Below, one piece after another: positions 43,541 through 54,296 of a stretch of DNA of 64,000 nucleotides. Positions within the stretch are counted from its first letter, which is position 1, and every line of letters begins with the position of its first letter. The notes beneath the pieces are model-generated. The model was not told the DNA's origin. It saw only the letters and a list, made by a program, of their open reading frames with translations, and made no database searches. This DNA is from Symsagittifera roscoffensis (taxonomy: Eukaryota > Xenacoelomorpha > Acoela > Convolutidae), in the NCBI RefSeq assembly GCF_963678635.1, contig NC_087063.1, positions 59,218,759 to 59,282,758 of the forward strand, written 5' to 3'. The translations under genes and the position numbers were made by a program.

Positions 43541-43955
43541 ACATAATCGCTGGCGCAATGTTTAAGGGCCAACTCACACTGTGAAAGAGCGCAAGTTCCA
43601 CAAAGACTGTTTTCTATGTGCCAAATGCAACAGCTATATGGGCGGAAAAAGAATCAAAATGGATACCGGCCGAATTGTGTGCTTCACATGTGAGACAGAG
43701 GTCAAAACCAATGATGATAAGACAGAGGTCAAGGCTAATGATGATAAGACAGAGGTCAAGGCTAATGATGATAAGACAGAGGTCAAGGCCAATGATGACA
43801 AGACACAATTCAAGGGCAATGGTGCTCAGACAGAGGTCAAGGTCAATGACAAATCTGAAGATAGTAGAGTTGAACAAAGTACACAGACTGACCCCTGGAT
43901 ACCAACTCAGGAAGAAATCGAAAGAATGAAGAGAGTGATAGCAGAATCCAATTGA
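43541..43955 (+). CDS. LIM-domain protein, terminal exon (fragment)
   Basis: A T-rich tract ending TTCAAG (43540) could be a splice acceptor. The next codons (IIAGAMFKGQ) suit the middle of a LIM domain; after a 1-2 base shift near 43575 the frame VKERKFHKDCFLCAKCNSY follows. This gives the pattern H-x2-C-x2-C-x2-C-x17-C-x2-C, the last part of finger 1 and all of the second-finger ligands visible here. The opening C-x2-C must lie in an earlier exon or is lost. Then come six 9-residue repeats (TEVKANDDK type), an acidic linker and a C-terminal STQTDPWIPTQEEIERMKR before TGA. LIM domains mediate protein binding. Base composition is more balanced than its surroundings. A real last exon with a sequencing error, or a pseudogene, are both possible; no upstream exon was found past the LINE. 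Confidence 0.55.
43695..43856 (+). repeat. 27-bp coding repeats in the LIM exon
   Basis: Six units of 27 bp encode TEVKTNDDK, three copies of TEVKANDDK, then TQFKGNGAQ and TEVKVNDKS. The three central units are nearly identical at DNA level, indicating recent slippage or unequal exchange. Unit length is a multiple of three, preserving the frame. Confidence 0.9.
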
Positions 43956-43991
43956 ACGAAAGTTAAGTATTGAGTTAAAATTTGTGTTGCC

Positions 43992-43997
43992 AATAAA
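43992..43997 (+). terminator. Polyadenylation signal after the LIM exon
   Basis: AATAAA 38 bases after the TGA stop ending the LIM exon, a normal distance for a 3' end signal. Confidence 0.5.
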
Positions 43998-45030
43998 ATA
44001 ATCCACTCTTTGTTTTTCAACATCTAGAAAGTCTATGTTTTGGAAAACATAGCCCCCTTTTTTGGAACAAAATTAATTTTTGCTGACCCTTCTGAACGAA
44101 CGGTTAGGTTCGAGGAATTTGCTCAAAACATGCAAAAAATTGAGATTTTTAAAAATGGTGTATTAATTTTTGTTCCTCAGAGAATATTTCCTTTACATGC
44201 GTTTTCCTCCATTTCGCAATAAACTACAGCGCTCCAAGGCCACATTTAAAAAAAAAAGAAACAATTTTTATCAGAGACAAAGCAATCAGCCAACAAATAT
44301 TGCCAAGTTCGTTTGTTTGTCGTTTTTCAAAAATTACACAATGACAAGCCTCATTGTTGTTCCATCTATTTTTTGCAGCCTGCGTATTTAAGAACTGTTT
44401 TACTATTTATTACTTTACCGCGTCTTTTTTCCCGATTTAAGAAACTTTTTAGGAGGTCGGAAGCTATATTTAAATGGTCGTATCATCTAATATTTAAATG
44501 TAAGTCGTTTTCAATTGCTATGGCCACCCTTTTTCAATCTGACCATGATAAGGTTTCAAAAATTGATTTGAATTAAAAGTAAGAACTCCAAGATAAAGAG
44601 AGCTTGGCAGATTGCTCTTCTTATTTACTCTGTCTGTTTTGACGGTTTGCTATTTGCTACCAACTAAGTCAAAAACAACTTGAACAACAGCAAGGATAGC
44701 CGGTTGCTGTGCAAGTAGCAAAGAATGCTGAAATAACAAGAAAATCAGGAAAGGAAACTTGAAAAAAAAAGGAAAATTAAAATCTGAAAAACTTAAAACT
44801 TTTCACCCAAAGTTACTGCTTCTTTGAAGTTAACAGTAACCAAACTAGGCGGCGAACAACGAGAATGAGAACGAAAATGAGATGTGGACAAGGTGAAACA
44901 ATTGGATTAGGAGGTCAGCATCTCACTAGATATTGTCTCCGAGAAACGCACCAATTTTTCTTCAACATTCCCACTCAATGCACCAAAAATGTTATTCATT
45001 CACACTCTTAGAGAGTGGACGGAATAATTA
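43998..45030. other. Non-coding sequence with a perfect hairpin
   Basis: No gene recognised. CTATGTTTT (44033-44041), GG, AAAACATAG (44044-44052) forms a perfect 9-bp palindromic stem just downstream of the LIM polyadenylation signal. The last ~100 bases may be the 5' leader of the decayed LINE that follows. Confidence 0.4.
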
Positions 45031-47357
45031 TATAATTCCATTGATCTATTGGATGTTCTGCTTCAGCGACAAAACTTGAAGCTTTTTTGTTGTTCTAACA
45101 GAAACTTGGCTGACGGACATATCTTATCTTAATTTTTTTTTGCCAAAATGATTTTAAGCACATAGCCACAAGTGACAAAACCAACAAAACCAAAGATGAT
45201 AAAGGTGGAGGAGTAGCAATTCTTTCTAGGGAGGAAAACTTTTTAAAGATTTTGGAACGTACAGCCTCAAAAAAAATCCAAATTCTTATTGTCTCGACAA
45301 TCTGTAACAAATAGAAATGGTCTCGAACTGCGGTTTACAAGTCGCTCAGTGCAAAACATGACAATTTCCTTGAAAATTTTCGGCCAAAATGTTTGAATTT
45401 AACCTTGACACTGAAGATAAACATATAATAAAAGAAAAATTTAAAGTAGATGTATCTGTTGTGACACTAGAAAGTACTCAACAATGGAATGGTTTGATTT
45501 TACACAAAACTCTCAAACAACCATAAATAGGACCTTTGCAGATTTTCCATGTATCACTAAAACTACTGAACACGGAATCACTGAGCATTATGACGTTGAA
45601 GTTGATTTTGAAATGGACTCATAAAAAAGTGAAACGGAAGATTTTTATGGTAGAAATTTAGAAAAAATGCAACCAAGAATTCAAAATTGAGTTCCTGCAG
45701 CAGCAAGTTCACAACACTCTGGATGCAATGTAACCGTTGTCAAATAGAAAAACAAAAATAAGAAAGCTGGATAACGAATGATATCGAAAAGGCGATATCT
45801 TAAAAACAGAAACAACAAAATCAAATTTAAGTTACTTCAGAGGCAAAGCAAAAATTGTGACCTCACACTGCCAACGTTTTAAAAATAGTATAGAAAAAAG
45901 TTTTTAGCATGGCCTATTTTTTGAGAACACTGGATAACCCAAATAAAAATGTTTTTTGATTATGTGAAAGAAGTTAAAGGCGATAATAAATAAAGTTCAA
46001 AAGCGAAGATAGTCTGCTAACTGCAAAAAAATTCAACGGTTATTTCGTCACAATTATACCAGAGTTAACCTCTGGGTTTCAAAAAGAGAGATAACTTTCA
46101 AAAAATTTTGCAACTACAAACTCTTTCTTCGTGTCACAAACTGATGAACAGGAAGTGCATGACACAAAAGAGCAATTGCCACAATAAAGTCTGAAGATGA
46201 CACTGGTCTGTCAAATAACCTAATCACAAAAATTAACCAAATCACAAACCTCTTTTGAATCTTTTTTAAACCAAAAAATTAGCAAAGCAACAGCAAAAAT
46301 GGTTTCGGTTTTCAAAGAAAGAGACAAGTCACTTCCATGCAATTAAAAACCTATTTTTTTTTCCTGTTCCAAAAAAAGTTTTTGAAAACAATTATCAAAA
46401 CAAATAATAAGAATTTTAAAAATTTTTAACATCTTAAGGAAAAAAACTTTGGAATTGGCGATAAACGCTCTTCAATTGATGCTATTATGGTAACTTTGAA
46501 AATTTTTTTTTGAAAGCAAAAATATTGATCTATCTGAAGCTTTCGATAGTGATGATCTTAACACTCTTATTTACCAGTGTCATTATTACTGGCTAAGAGG
46601 CGTTCCTCTTACTTAACTGAAGTTCTACCTCAACAATAGAAACACGTATGTCTTTCTTTCAACAACAGAGGATATTTATTGTGGGGTAGCTCAAGGTTCT
46701 GTTTTGATTCCTCTGTTTTTTCTTGTTTATAACGATGATCTTTCCAACATACCACAGCACAGTGAAAAATTTTTTTATGCGGATAACACTACTGTTTTTG
46801 GAACGCTCTTCGAAACTCAAGAAATTAAAAATAACTTGGAAATAATATGAAAATGGATGGAAAACAATAAAATTAAAATAAACAAAGATAAAACACAATT
46901 GATGGTTTCCTTTGGAAAAAAAAAATGAAAATATTACTTGGAACCAAAACACGATAAAACACAAAAGTGCAGTTGGGTCAAAACGTCAGCTTCATCCAAC
47001 ATATTGAATCATTGAATCATATTGAAATTTCCATTTTTTATCAAACAGGTCAATTTCTCAGCTCATCTGTTCTCATTAGAATATAAAAGCAACTTGTACA
47101 ACCAATATGGGATGTTCGCGCTTAAATTAGTGACGTCATTATAGCGCAAAAGTGAAAAGGCTAGATTTTCTTAGATTTTTTTAGACAAAAAGCCTTGAAA
47201 CTACTGGTTTGTCCGATTAGGTCAGTTTGCCATCAAAAATAATTACAGATTTTTTGAGATTGTGAAAAACGTTTTTGATAACATGTTAACCTCAAGATGT
47301 TTACCTTTTTTTATATTAATTTTATATTGTCATATTATCTGTTTAAATTGCCGATAG
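45031..47357 (+). pseudogene. Decayed plus-strand LINE (endonuclease to RT)
   Basis: Frame-broken but recognisable. The endonuclease segment is at 45070-45300, where a frame reads VAILSREENFLKILERTAS. RT pieces include IDLSEAFDSDDLNTLIYQ (motif A region, about 46525), GVAQGSVLIPLFFLVYNDDL (motif B, about 46685) and FFYADNTTVFG (motif C, about 46775), where Asn replaces the second catalytic Asp. The thumb region (KTQLMVSFGKK) follows near 46890. It differs from the 39.7-43.4 kb LINE and is much older. Its 3' part from about 46811 is duplicated at 51894. Confidence 0.65.
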
Positions 47358-47477
47358 TTTACAGATGTTGAAGCAGGTTTTTTAGATCTTACAGGATACG
47401 AGAGTGCGCCACATTTTGGTCCGCCGACCCGGACATTAGATATTCCGGACGATATTAATAAAAAATTGTCCCGGACG

Positions 47478-47880
47478 ACCCAATTGGCCGAAAGTGATCA
47501 ATTAGCTGAAAATTTTCCAAAGACAACCTAATTGGCCGAAAGTGTCCAATTAACCGATATTTGTCCAAACACGACCCAATTGGCCGAAAGTGTCCAATTA
47601 GCCGATATTTGACCAAACACGACCCATTTGGCCGAAAGTGTCCAATTAGCCAAAATTTGTCCAAAGACGACCCAATTGGCTGAAATTGTGCAATGAAAAA
47701 AAATGGCCCGAAACTGCTGAATTGGCCAAAAGTGTCCAATTAGCCAAAATTTGTCAGATTTTGACGAACTGGCCAAAACGACCCAAATGGCCGAAAGGAC
47801 CCGATTGGCCGAAACGACCCGATTGGCCGAAACGATCCAATTTTCTGAAACGACCCAGTTAGCCGAAACGTACCAGTTAG
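47478..47880. repeat. CCAATTGG minisatellite in BEL leader 1
   Basis: Units resemble CCAATTGGCCGAAACGAC (18 bp), merging on the left into longer compound units of about 48 bp (GGCCGAAAGTGTCCAATTAGCC plus ATATTTGTCCAAACACGAC). The core CCAATTGG is palindromic. Six-residue periodic peptides on both strands are artefacts of the 18-bp period. Confidence 0.85.
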
Positions 47881-48710
47881 GAGAAGGGGAGGCCTTTTCA
47901 TGTATCCTGATTGTGGATTGTGGACTTCCATTTTTTCTCAACACCCGAAGTTTTCTGTGGATTTTGGAATCTACCGGTGAACGCCTCTACAAAACTTTTA
48001 AGAATAAAAAAACCAAAACTTTCCCCTTTGTTCTATTTTGCTAATTTGAGGCTTTAAATTCTGATACGAGGTTTTTTGATGGCAAAATTGTAACCCCCAA
48101 TTTTTCTCGATACCAAAACCTGATCAGAAATTTTTCTGTGGGTTTAGGAAAAAACCGGCCTCATAAGCCTTAATTACTTTATCCTATTACCCTGTTTGTA
48201 AGCTCAACGCCGTATTGAAAAAAAAAGACCAAAAATTTTGAGAAAAATTAAAGTTTTGCAAATTATTCAGCAAAGCGCCTAGTTTCATAATAAATTAACT
48301 TAAACGACCGAGTCGAGTTTTTTGCCCAAATTTCGAACTTTTTAAGCAAAAAAACTAAAAATCCCGCAAACGCATCAGGTTACTGTGGGAATTTGAACCG
48401 TTGGGTGAAAACGTGGAAAAAAGTTTTCGAAAAAAAAAATTCGGAAAACAAATTTTGGAAAATTTTCAAAAAAAAAATCCGAAATTTTCGAAAAAAACTT
48501 TCTAATGAAAGCGCAGTCTTTGTTCTTGAAACGCGGTGCAGCTAACTAAACTAGTTCATTTGGATAAAAGTAGCCGTACTCGAGACCCGTAGCAAATCAT
48601 CAAGCAAATTGTCCTACCTTTTGCTACAACCTTGTTAGCTCAGGGTGTTGCGGGAGGTCAGGTCGTGGTTTGCTTAATTCCCTTCGTCTAAAGTTGGTTT
48701 ACTTCACCTA

Positions 48711-49127
48711 ATGTTCATACTAGCTGCTAGCTCGCTGCGCCACGCTTTGAAAACACCTTCGACTGCGTCGCAAAAGCGTGTATCTCAAATGTACATAGCC
48801 ATTCCCGTGTTAATTTTCAACCATAACGCATTAAACGTCCGTAAAACTTGTCAGTATCAACTTGATCACTATCTCCTAAACCGAAGCGAAATTTTTATTT
48901 GTCACGACGCCGTTAATAACTCTATTAGTCGACACCGTAGTAATAACTTTAAAACACTAACTTCTAACCAGCTTAAGAAGATTCTCTTAAACTATAAACG
49001 TAATATTTATGCAATCGTTTACTGTATTTATAGTCAGTTGAAAGAGTCAGTTATACTGGTTATTAATATAGTAACAGACCTGATATATAGAAGGAAGCAG
49101 AACTTCAATGAGTTAGGGCAAAAGTAA
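48711..49127 (+). CDS. Open frame in the BEL leader, unknown function
   Basis: 138 codons upstream of gag. After its TAA the same frame stays open for 57 more codons to 49301 and ends in a basic stretch (TPQPGKRKRQADRNWK), with AATAAA overlapping the final stop. Copy 2 keeps the KTLTPNQLKKILLNYKRN and TPKPGKRKRQ parts with an insertion; copy 3 keeps only the last part. Conservation is at DNA level and may not reflect coding. It could be an accessory or upstream frame of the element, or a captured gene 3' end. No family recognised. Confidence 0.3.
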   Translation: MFILAASSLRHALKTPSTASQKRVSQMYIAIPVLIFNHNALNVRKTCQYQLDHYLLNRSEIFICHDAVNNSISRHRSNNFKTLTSNQLKKILLNYKRNIYAIVYCIYSQLKESVILVINIVTDLIYRRKQNFNELGQK

Positions 49128-49296
49128 TTAGAACTACACCAGGATCCCTCTCTAGAACTGAAAACGCTTACGATCCTTAGGCGTTATAGTAACAATTTGA
49201 AGTATATTTTTTCAAAGAAAAACACTCCTCAGCCAGGAAAACGCAAGCGGCAAGCTGATCGAAACTGGAAAAATGCTGAGCAGCAACTAGGAGTTA

Positions 49297-49302
49297 AATA
49301 AA
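49297..49302 (+). terminator. AATAAA signal in BEL leader 1
   Basis: Polyadenylation signal inside the leader/LTR-like block, conserved in copy 2 (54195-54200) but changed to ATATAAA in copy 3 (near 59288). Its place upstream of gag suits an LTR that serves both ends of the element. Confidence 0.4.
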
Positions 49303-49455
49303 GTGATTCTCTAAGGTGTAATATTGTTTAATGAGTCATAATATGATTTATTGATACTTAAGTTAAGGTCTTAATTTAATTATCCCCTTTTTTTAAATCT
49401 CAAACTGAGCAGTTGAGCAGTTGAGTAGAAGTGAGCAAATTTATAGTTAATCAAA

Positions 49456-51888
49456 ATGACAGAACAAACTGAGTTAGAATATCGACGATTGATGAACGGT
49501 AGAACATCACTAGAAAATGAGCTTTCCGTAGTTCACAGTCGCATAACTGAGAGTTTAGAGGGACCGATAAGGAAAACAAAAAGAAACCCCTTAATTGAAT
49601 CTTGCAAGAGTTTTCTCAAAAAAGCATTAGCTAAGAACGATGAACTGCTAATGAGTTATTAATGAGTTGGCTGCATGGTGGGATAGGATAGTTAAAATTA
49701 ACGATGAAGTAACTGGTAAGGCTCGCGCTCATTTGGAATCTAATCGGGCTTCAGAGGTCTGCGTCAGTGAAACTAGTCGATCAAAAGTTTCATAAAAATT
49801 GCAAAAACTGGATCGAGTAAGCAAAGATCAATGAAATCATTGACCCCCAGTGAGCGCCGAAAAGAACTGCTCCTAGCGAAGATGAAGCGAGAAGAGTTGG
49901 AAAAACAACATGAAGCAACCTTAAGACTGAAACAACAGGAATTCATCATCAAAGAGCAACAGCATCTGATTGAGATGGAACGAAAACAACAAGAAATTAA
50001 ATTTGAAATTGACCGAAAGAGCAAGAATATTGTTTACGAATGGAAAAAAGTCGACTTGAAAAGGAACGATTAAGCAAAAAAAATCGTGTTAAAAACCTGA
50101 AGCAAAAATGGTTGAAACTGAATACCTCGAAGAGTCTGAAAAAGATCAGCATCTCGAGCTGGCGTCTTCGGTTGATCGTGGTTCTGACAGGGTAAACGAT
50201 TGGGTTGATCACGCATTAGAAAACCAGAAATGACCCGAGGTAGTTCCGTTTTCTTTGAAGTTTGCAACCTTTATAAATACAGAAAGTGGTTCGCATCAAC
50301 ACAGAAATGCGTCCACAGCGGGAGCTTCACCTCGCCATCGTTGCCGAATCAGACTCTTGAATGTGATCAACAATGTTATCCCTATCAACCAACCGCCTCC
50401 ATCAGCGAAGGCAATGGAATCCAGCACGCTGTATCTACTAATCCTGAGCACGAAACGCAATCATTGCCTATTTCAAATAACGCTGCATTTTGCAAAACAA
50501 TAAATCGTCATTTTTTAATCCAGCTTTAACATCAGCTACCAATACTCCGGTATGCTGTTACTTCTTTGTACCCATCCTTCGTCTTCCATTCAACATATCC
50601 CCATCAACAACTATAATAACGATTCTCGAGTTGTTGGAAACTTGCCTGCCATTTTCAATCAATACTCCGGATACACCCCCATGCCATTTTGTCACAAACA
50701 CCTGCAAATTTAATCAGCAGAAATCAAAACTTGCTATCACATAAAGCAACCCTGCGTCAGTGAACAATCCGTTTAGCGGACAGTCTGCCGTTATCAGTCA
50801 GCCCAATGGCCACTAATGTCCCAGTGGACACCCGCAGTCGCCCAATGTATTACTGGGGCAACAAGTGATGGTAACACGAACCCATCACTTGGTATTCTTT
50901 CATCCGTAACGCCAATATCTCAGCATTAATTCTCGCACATATCAAGTGGTGGTACCGTTTATTATGGGTTTCCCAATCACGGCGCATCAGCTGAAAACAC
51001 TTACATATATCAGCAGCAACCTTTTGCAGCTTATCCTATCAACACATTGCCGTCGTTGCAACCAGCTCCCCAACCGCCAGTCGTGACACTGAGTGACTTA
51101 GTCCAGGCTCTGTCAGTCTCAAAAAAGGATCCCCTTCCAGAATGGAAGCTGGCCCAGTGCGATGGCAACCCGCTTCAATGGCACGAATGATTTGGCCAGT
51201 TTTGCAGTACTGTAGACGCAGCGTCCTTAGGCGATGATGTGAAGTTAACTTGTTTAAAAAGACTAGTCACTGGAAAAGCTAAGTCAGCCATAGCAGAGTT
51301 CGCATACAGTGGAAGAAATAAAAATGCTCTGAAAACTCTAGAAAGAAAGTTTGGCCAGCCACAAAACGTAATTACGGCCCACCTTGATAAGTTGTCCAGT
51401 TTCCCGCAATTTCGAATACTCAACTCTGAGATCATCATTAGCTTCTCGATGACCATTTCAAGTCTAGTGGCTGTCTTTAGGTCTCTTGACTATGAAGAAG
51501 ATTTGAAAAGCGTCTCTTTGTTAAATCAAGCTCTTTCGAAAATGCCACCAAACATGAGACAATTGTGGTCATTTTTTGTCGTGAAACGTAATTGGTCACG
51601 CCCGAACATAATTGACTTTAACAATTGGTTCAAAGATAAATCAGAAGCTCATGAGCAAATGCAAAAATATGCGTGGAAAGCCCAAAGTCGAAGAGCCCTC
51701 TAAAACTAAAGCTGTAACGAGAGTTTTTGCCTCGACAAGTACAGTTGAGAAAAAATTTGAATATCCTTCTTGTATCCTCTGCAAGGGGAAAGATGCCTAG
51801 TGGTACTGCGCTATGTTTAAGGAGAAAACCCGAACACAATGTGCGAACTTCTCGGCGGACAGCAAATTGTGCTTCTCCTTCTTACAAG
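49456..51888 (+). pseudogene. BEL/Pao gag, copy 1, broken and truncated
   Basis: N-terminus MTEQTELEYRRLMNGRTSLE (from ATG at 49456), a coiled-coil block (49831-50073, rich in KMKREELEKQ-type heptads), a Gln/Ser/Pro-rich linker with stops (50230-51100), the DUF1759-type gag core (51120-51700; DPLPEWKLAQCDG, YEEDLKSVSLLNQAL), then the start of the zinc knuckle, where Cys-x2-Cys reads CFSF. Gag would form the particle shell and bind RNA. Several stops, and truncation into LINE sequence, make it non-functional. Confidence 0.75.
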
Positions 51889-52459
51889 CTTCACGAAACT
51901 CAAGAAATTAAAACTAAATTGGAAATAATATGAAAATGGATGGAAAACAATGAAATTAAAACAAACAAAGATAAAACACAATTGATGGTTTCCTTTGGGA
52001 AAAAAATGAAAATACTACAAGGAACCAAAACACGATAAAACTCAAAAGTTCAGTTAAATACCTGGGATTAACTTTGGATCAAAACGTCACTTTCAACCAA
52101 CATATTGAATCAGTAAGAAAAACTGCCATCAATTTCCGTTTTTTATCAAACAAGTAAATTTCTCAGCTCATCTGTTCTCATTGGAATATACAAGCAACTT
52201 GTACAACCAATATGGGATGTTGGCGCTTAAATTAATGACGTCAATATAGCGCAAAAAAGAAAAAGCTGAAGTTAGATTTTCTTAGAAAAAAAGCCTTGAA
52301 ACTACTGGTTTGTCCGATTAAGTACAGTTTGCCATCAAAAATGTTTACAGATTTTTTGAGATTGTGAAAAACGTTTTTGTTAACATGTTAACCGCAAGAT
52401 GTTTGCCTTTTTTTATTTTATTTTTATGTTGTCATATTATCTGTTTAAATTGCCGATAG
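51889..52459 (+). pseudogene. Duplicated LINE fragment between BEL copies
   Basis: Nearly the same as 46811-47357 (ETQEIKTKLEII, KTQLMVSFGKK), about 5.1 kb further on, and likewise ends in the sequence leading into a BEL leader (TTGCCGATAGTTTACAGATGTTG). The BEL zinc knuckle is fused to it at about 51888. It marks the left edge of the second tandem unit. Confidence 0.75.
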
Positions 52460-52577
52460 TTTACAGATGTTGAAACAGGTTTTTTAGATCTTACAGGATA
52501 CGAGAGTGCGCCACATTTTGGTCCGCCGACCCGGACATTAGATATTCCGGACGATATTAATAAAAAATTGTCCCGGA

Positions 52578-53050
52578 CGACCCAATTGGCCGAAAGTGAT
52601 CAATTAGCTGAAAATTTTCCAAAGACAACCTAATTGGCCGAAAGTGTCCAATTAACCGATATTTGTCCAAACACGACCCAATTGGCCGAAAGTGTCCAAT
52701 TAGCCGATATTTGACCAAACACGACCTAATTGGTCGAAATTGTGCAATTAGCCGGAAGCTGCCCTAAAGTATCCAAATTGGCCTAAAGTGTCCAATTAGC
52801 CGAGTTTTGTCCAAACACGACCCGATGGGCTGAAATTGTGCAATAGACGAAAGTGGCCCGAAACTGCCGAAATGGCCAAAAGTGTCCAATTAGCCAAAGT
52901 TTGTCAGAATTCGACGAATTGGCCGAAACGACCCAATTGGCCGAAACGACCCAATTGGCCAAAACGACCCGATTGGCCAAAACGATCCGATTGGCCGAAA
53001 CGACCCAGTTAGCCGAAACGACCCAGTTAGCCGAAACGTCCCAGTTAGGA
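52578..53050. repeat. CCAATTGG minisatellite in BEL leader 2
   Basis: Same repeat as 47478-47880, with the cleanest 18-bp run at about 52917-53040. Confidence 0.85.
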
Positions 53051-54296
53051 GAAGAGGAGGTCTTTTCAGGTATCCTGATTGTGGATTGTGGACATCCATT
53101 TTTTCTCAACACCCGAAGTTTTTTGTGGATTTTGGGATCTACCGGTGAACGCCTCTACAAAACTTGTAAGACTAAAAAAAACCAAAACTTTGTCCATTTG
53201 GGCTAACTTGCTGATTTGATGCTTTAAATTCTGATACGAGGTTTTTTGATGGCAAAAGCGTAACCCCCAATTTTTCTCGATACCAAAACCTGATCAGAAA
53301 ACTTACTGTGGGTTTGGGAAAAAACTGGCCTCATAAACTTAATTACGTTATGCTAACACCCTGTTTGTAAGCTCAACACCGTATCGACAAAAAAAAACCA
53401 ACAATTTTGAGATATTCAGCAAAGCGCCTAGTTTCAAAATAAATTAACTTAAGCAACTGAGTCGAGTTTTTTGCCCAAATTTCGGACTTTATAAGCAAAA
53501 TAAAACTCAAAATCCCGCAAACGCATCAGGTTACTGTGGGAACTTGAACCGTTGGATGAAAACGTGGAAAAAAGTTTTCGAAAAAAACATTTCGGAAAAC
53601 AAATTATGGAAAATTTTCAAAAAAAATTTCTAATAAAAACGCAGTCTTTGTTCTTGAAACCTGGTGCAGCTAACTAAACTAGTTCAATTGGATAAAAGTA
53701 GCCGTATTCGAGACCCGTAGCAAATTATCAAGCAAATTGTCTTACCTTTTGCTACAACCTTGTTAGCTCAGGGTGTTGCAGGAGGTCAGGTCGTGATTTG
53801 CTTAATTCCCTTCCCGGTAATAAATTTAAAACACTAACTCCTAACCAGCTTAAGAAGATTCTCTTAAACTATAAACGTAATATTTATGCAATCGTTTACT
53901 GTAAACGTGTAGGCACGGGAGATATTTATAGTTAGTTGAAAGAGTCAGGTCTACTGGTTATTAATATAGTAACAGACCTGATATCTAGAAGGAAGCAGAA
54001 CTTCAATGAGTTAGGGTAAAAGTAATTAGAACTACACCAGGATCCCTCTCTAGAACTGAAAACGCTTACGATCCTTAGGCGTTATAGCAACAATTTGGAG
54101 TATATTACTTCAAAGAAAAACACTCCTAAGCCAGGAAAACGCAAGCGGCAAGCTAATCGAAACTGAAAAATAGCTGAGCAGCAACTAGGAGTTAAATAAA
54201 GTGATTCTCTAAGGTGTGATATTGTTTAATGAGTCATAATATAATTTATTGATACTTAAGTTAAGGTCTTAATTTAATTATCCCCTTTTTTTATCT

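Larger units (their letters stand above)
47358..51888 (+). mobile_element. BEL/Pao retrotransposon, partial copy 1
   Basis: Starts at the shared TTTACAGATGTTGAAGC boundary; the TGTTG at 47366 fits an LTR start. Then an 18-bp minisatellite, a leader with an open frame and AATAAA (49297-49302), and gag from 49456. It breaks off inside the gag zinc knuckle near 51888, where LINE sequence begins. It carries no pol. Confidence 0.75.

Noticed and set aside
43614-44006. Minus-strand frame with LCLIIISLD repeats opposite the LIM exon
   Set aside because: Shadow of the 27-bp coding repeats on the other strand; the LIM Cys/His pattern fixes the plus strand as coding.
47455-47944. Long open frames with six-residue repeats (SANWVV-, GSFRPI-, LAETTQ-types) in the BEL leaders
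   Set aside because: They occur on both strands and in several frames because the minisatellite period is 18 bp, a multiple of three. No start context or family supports coding.
48630-48700. TTAGCTCAGGGTG phrase in the BEL leader resembling a tRNA A box
   Set aside because: No matching B box, acceptor stem or anticodon arm could be built; not a tRNA.
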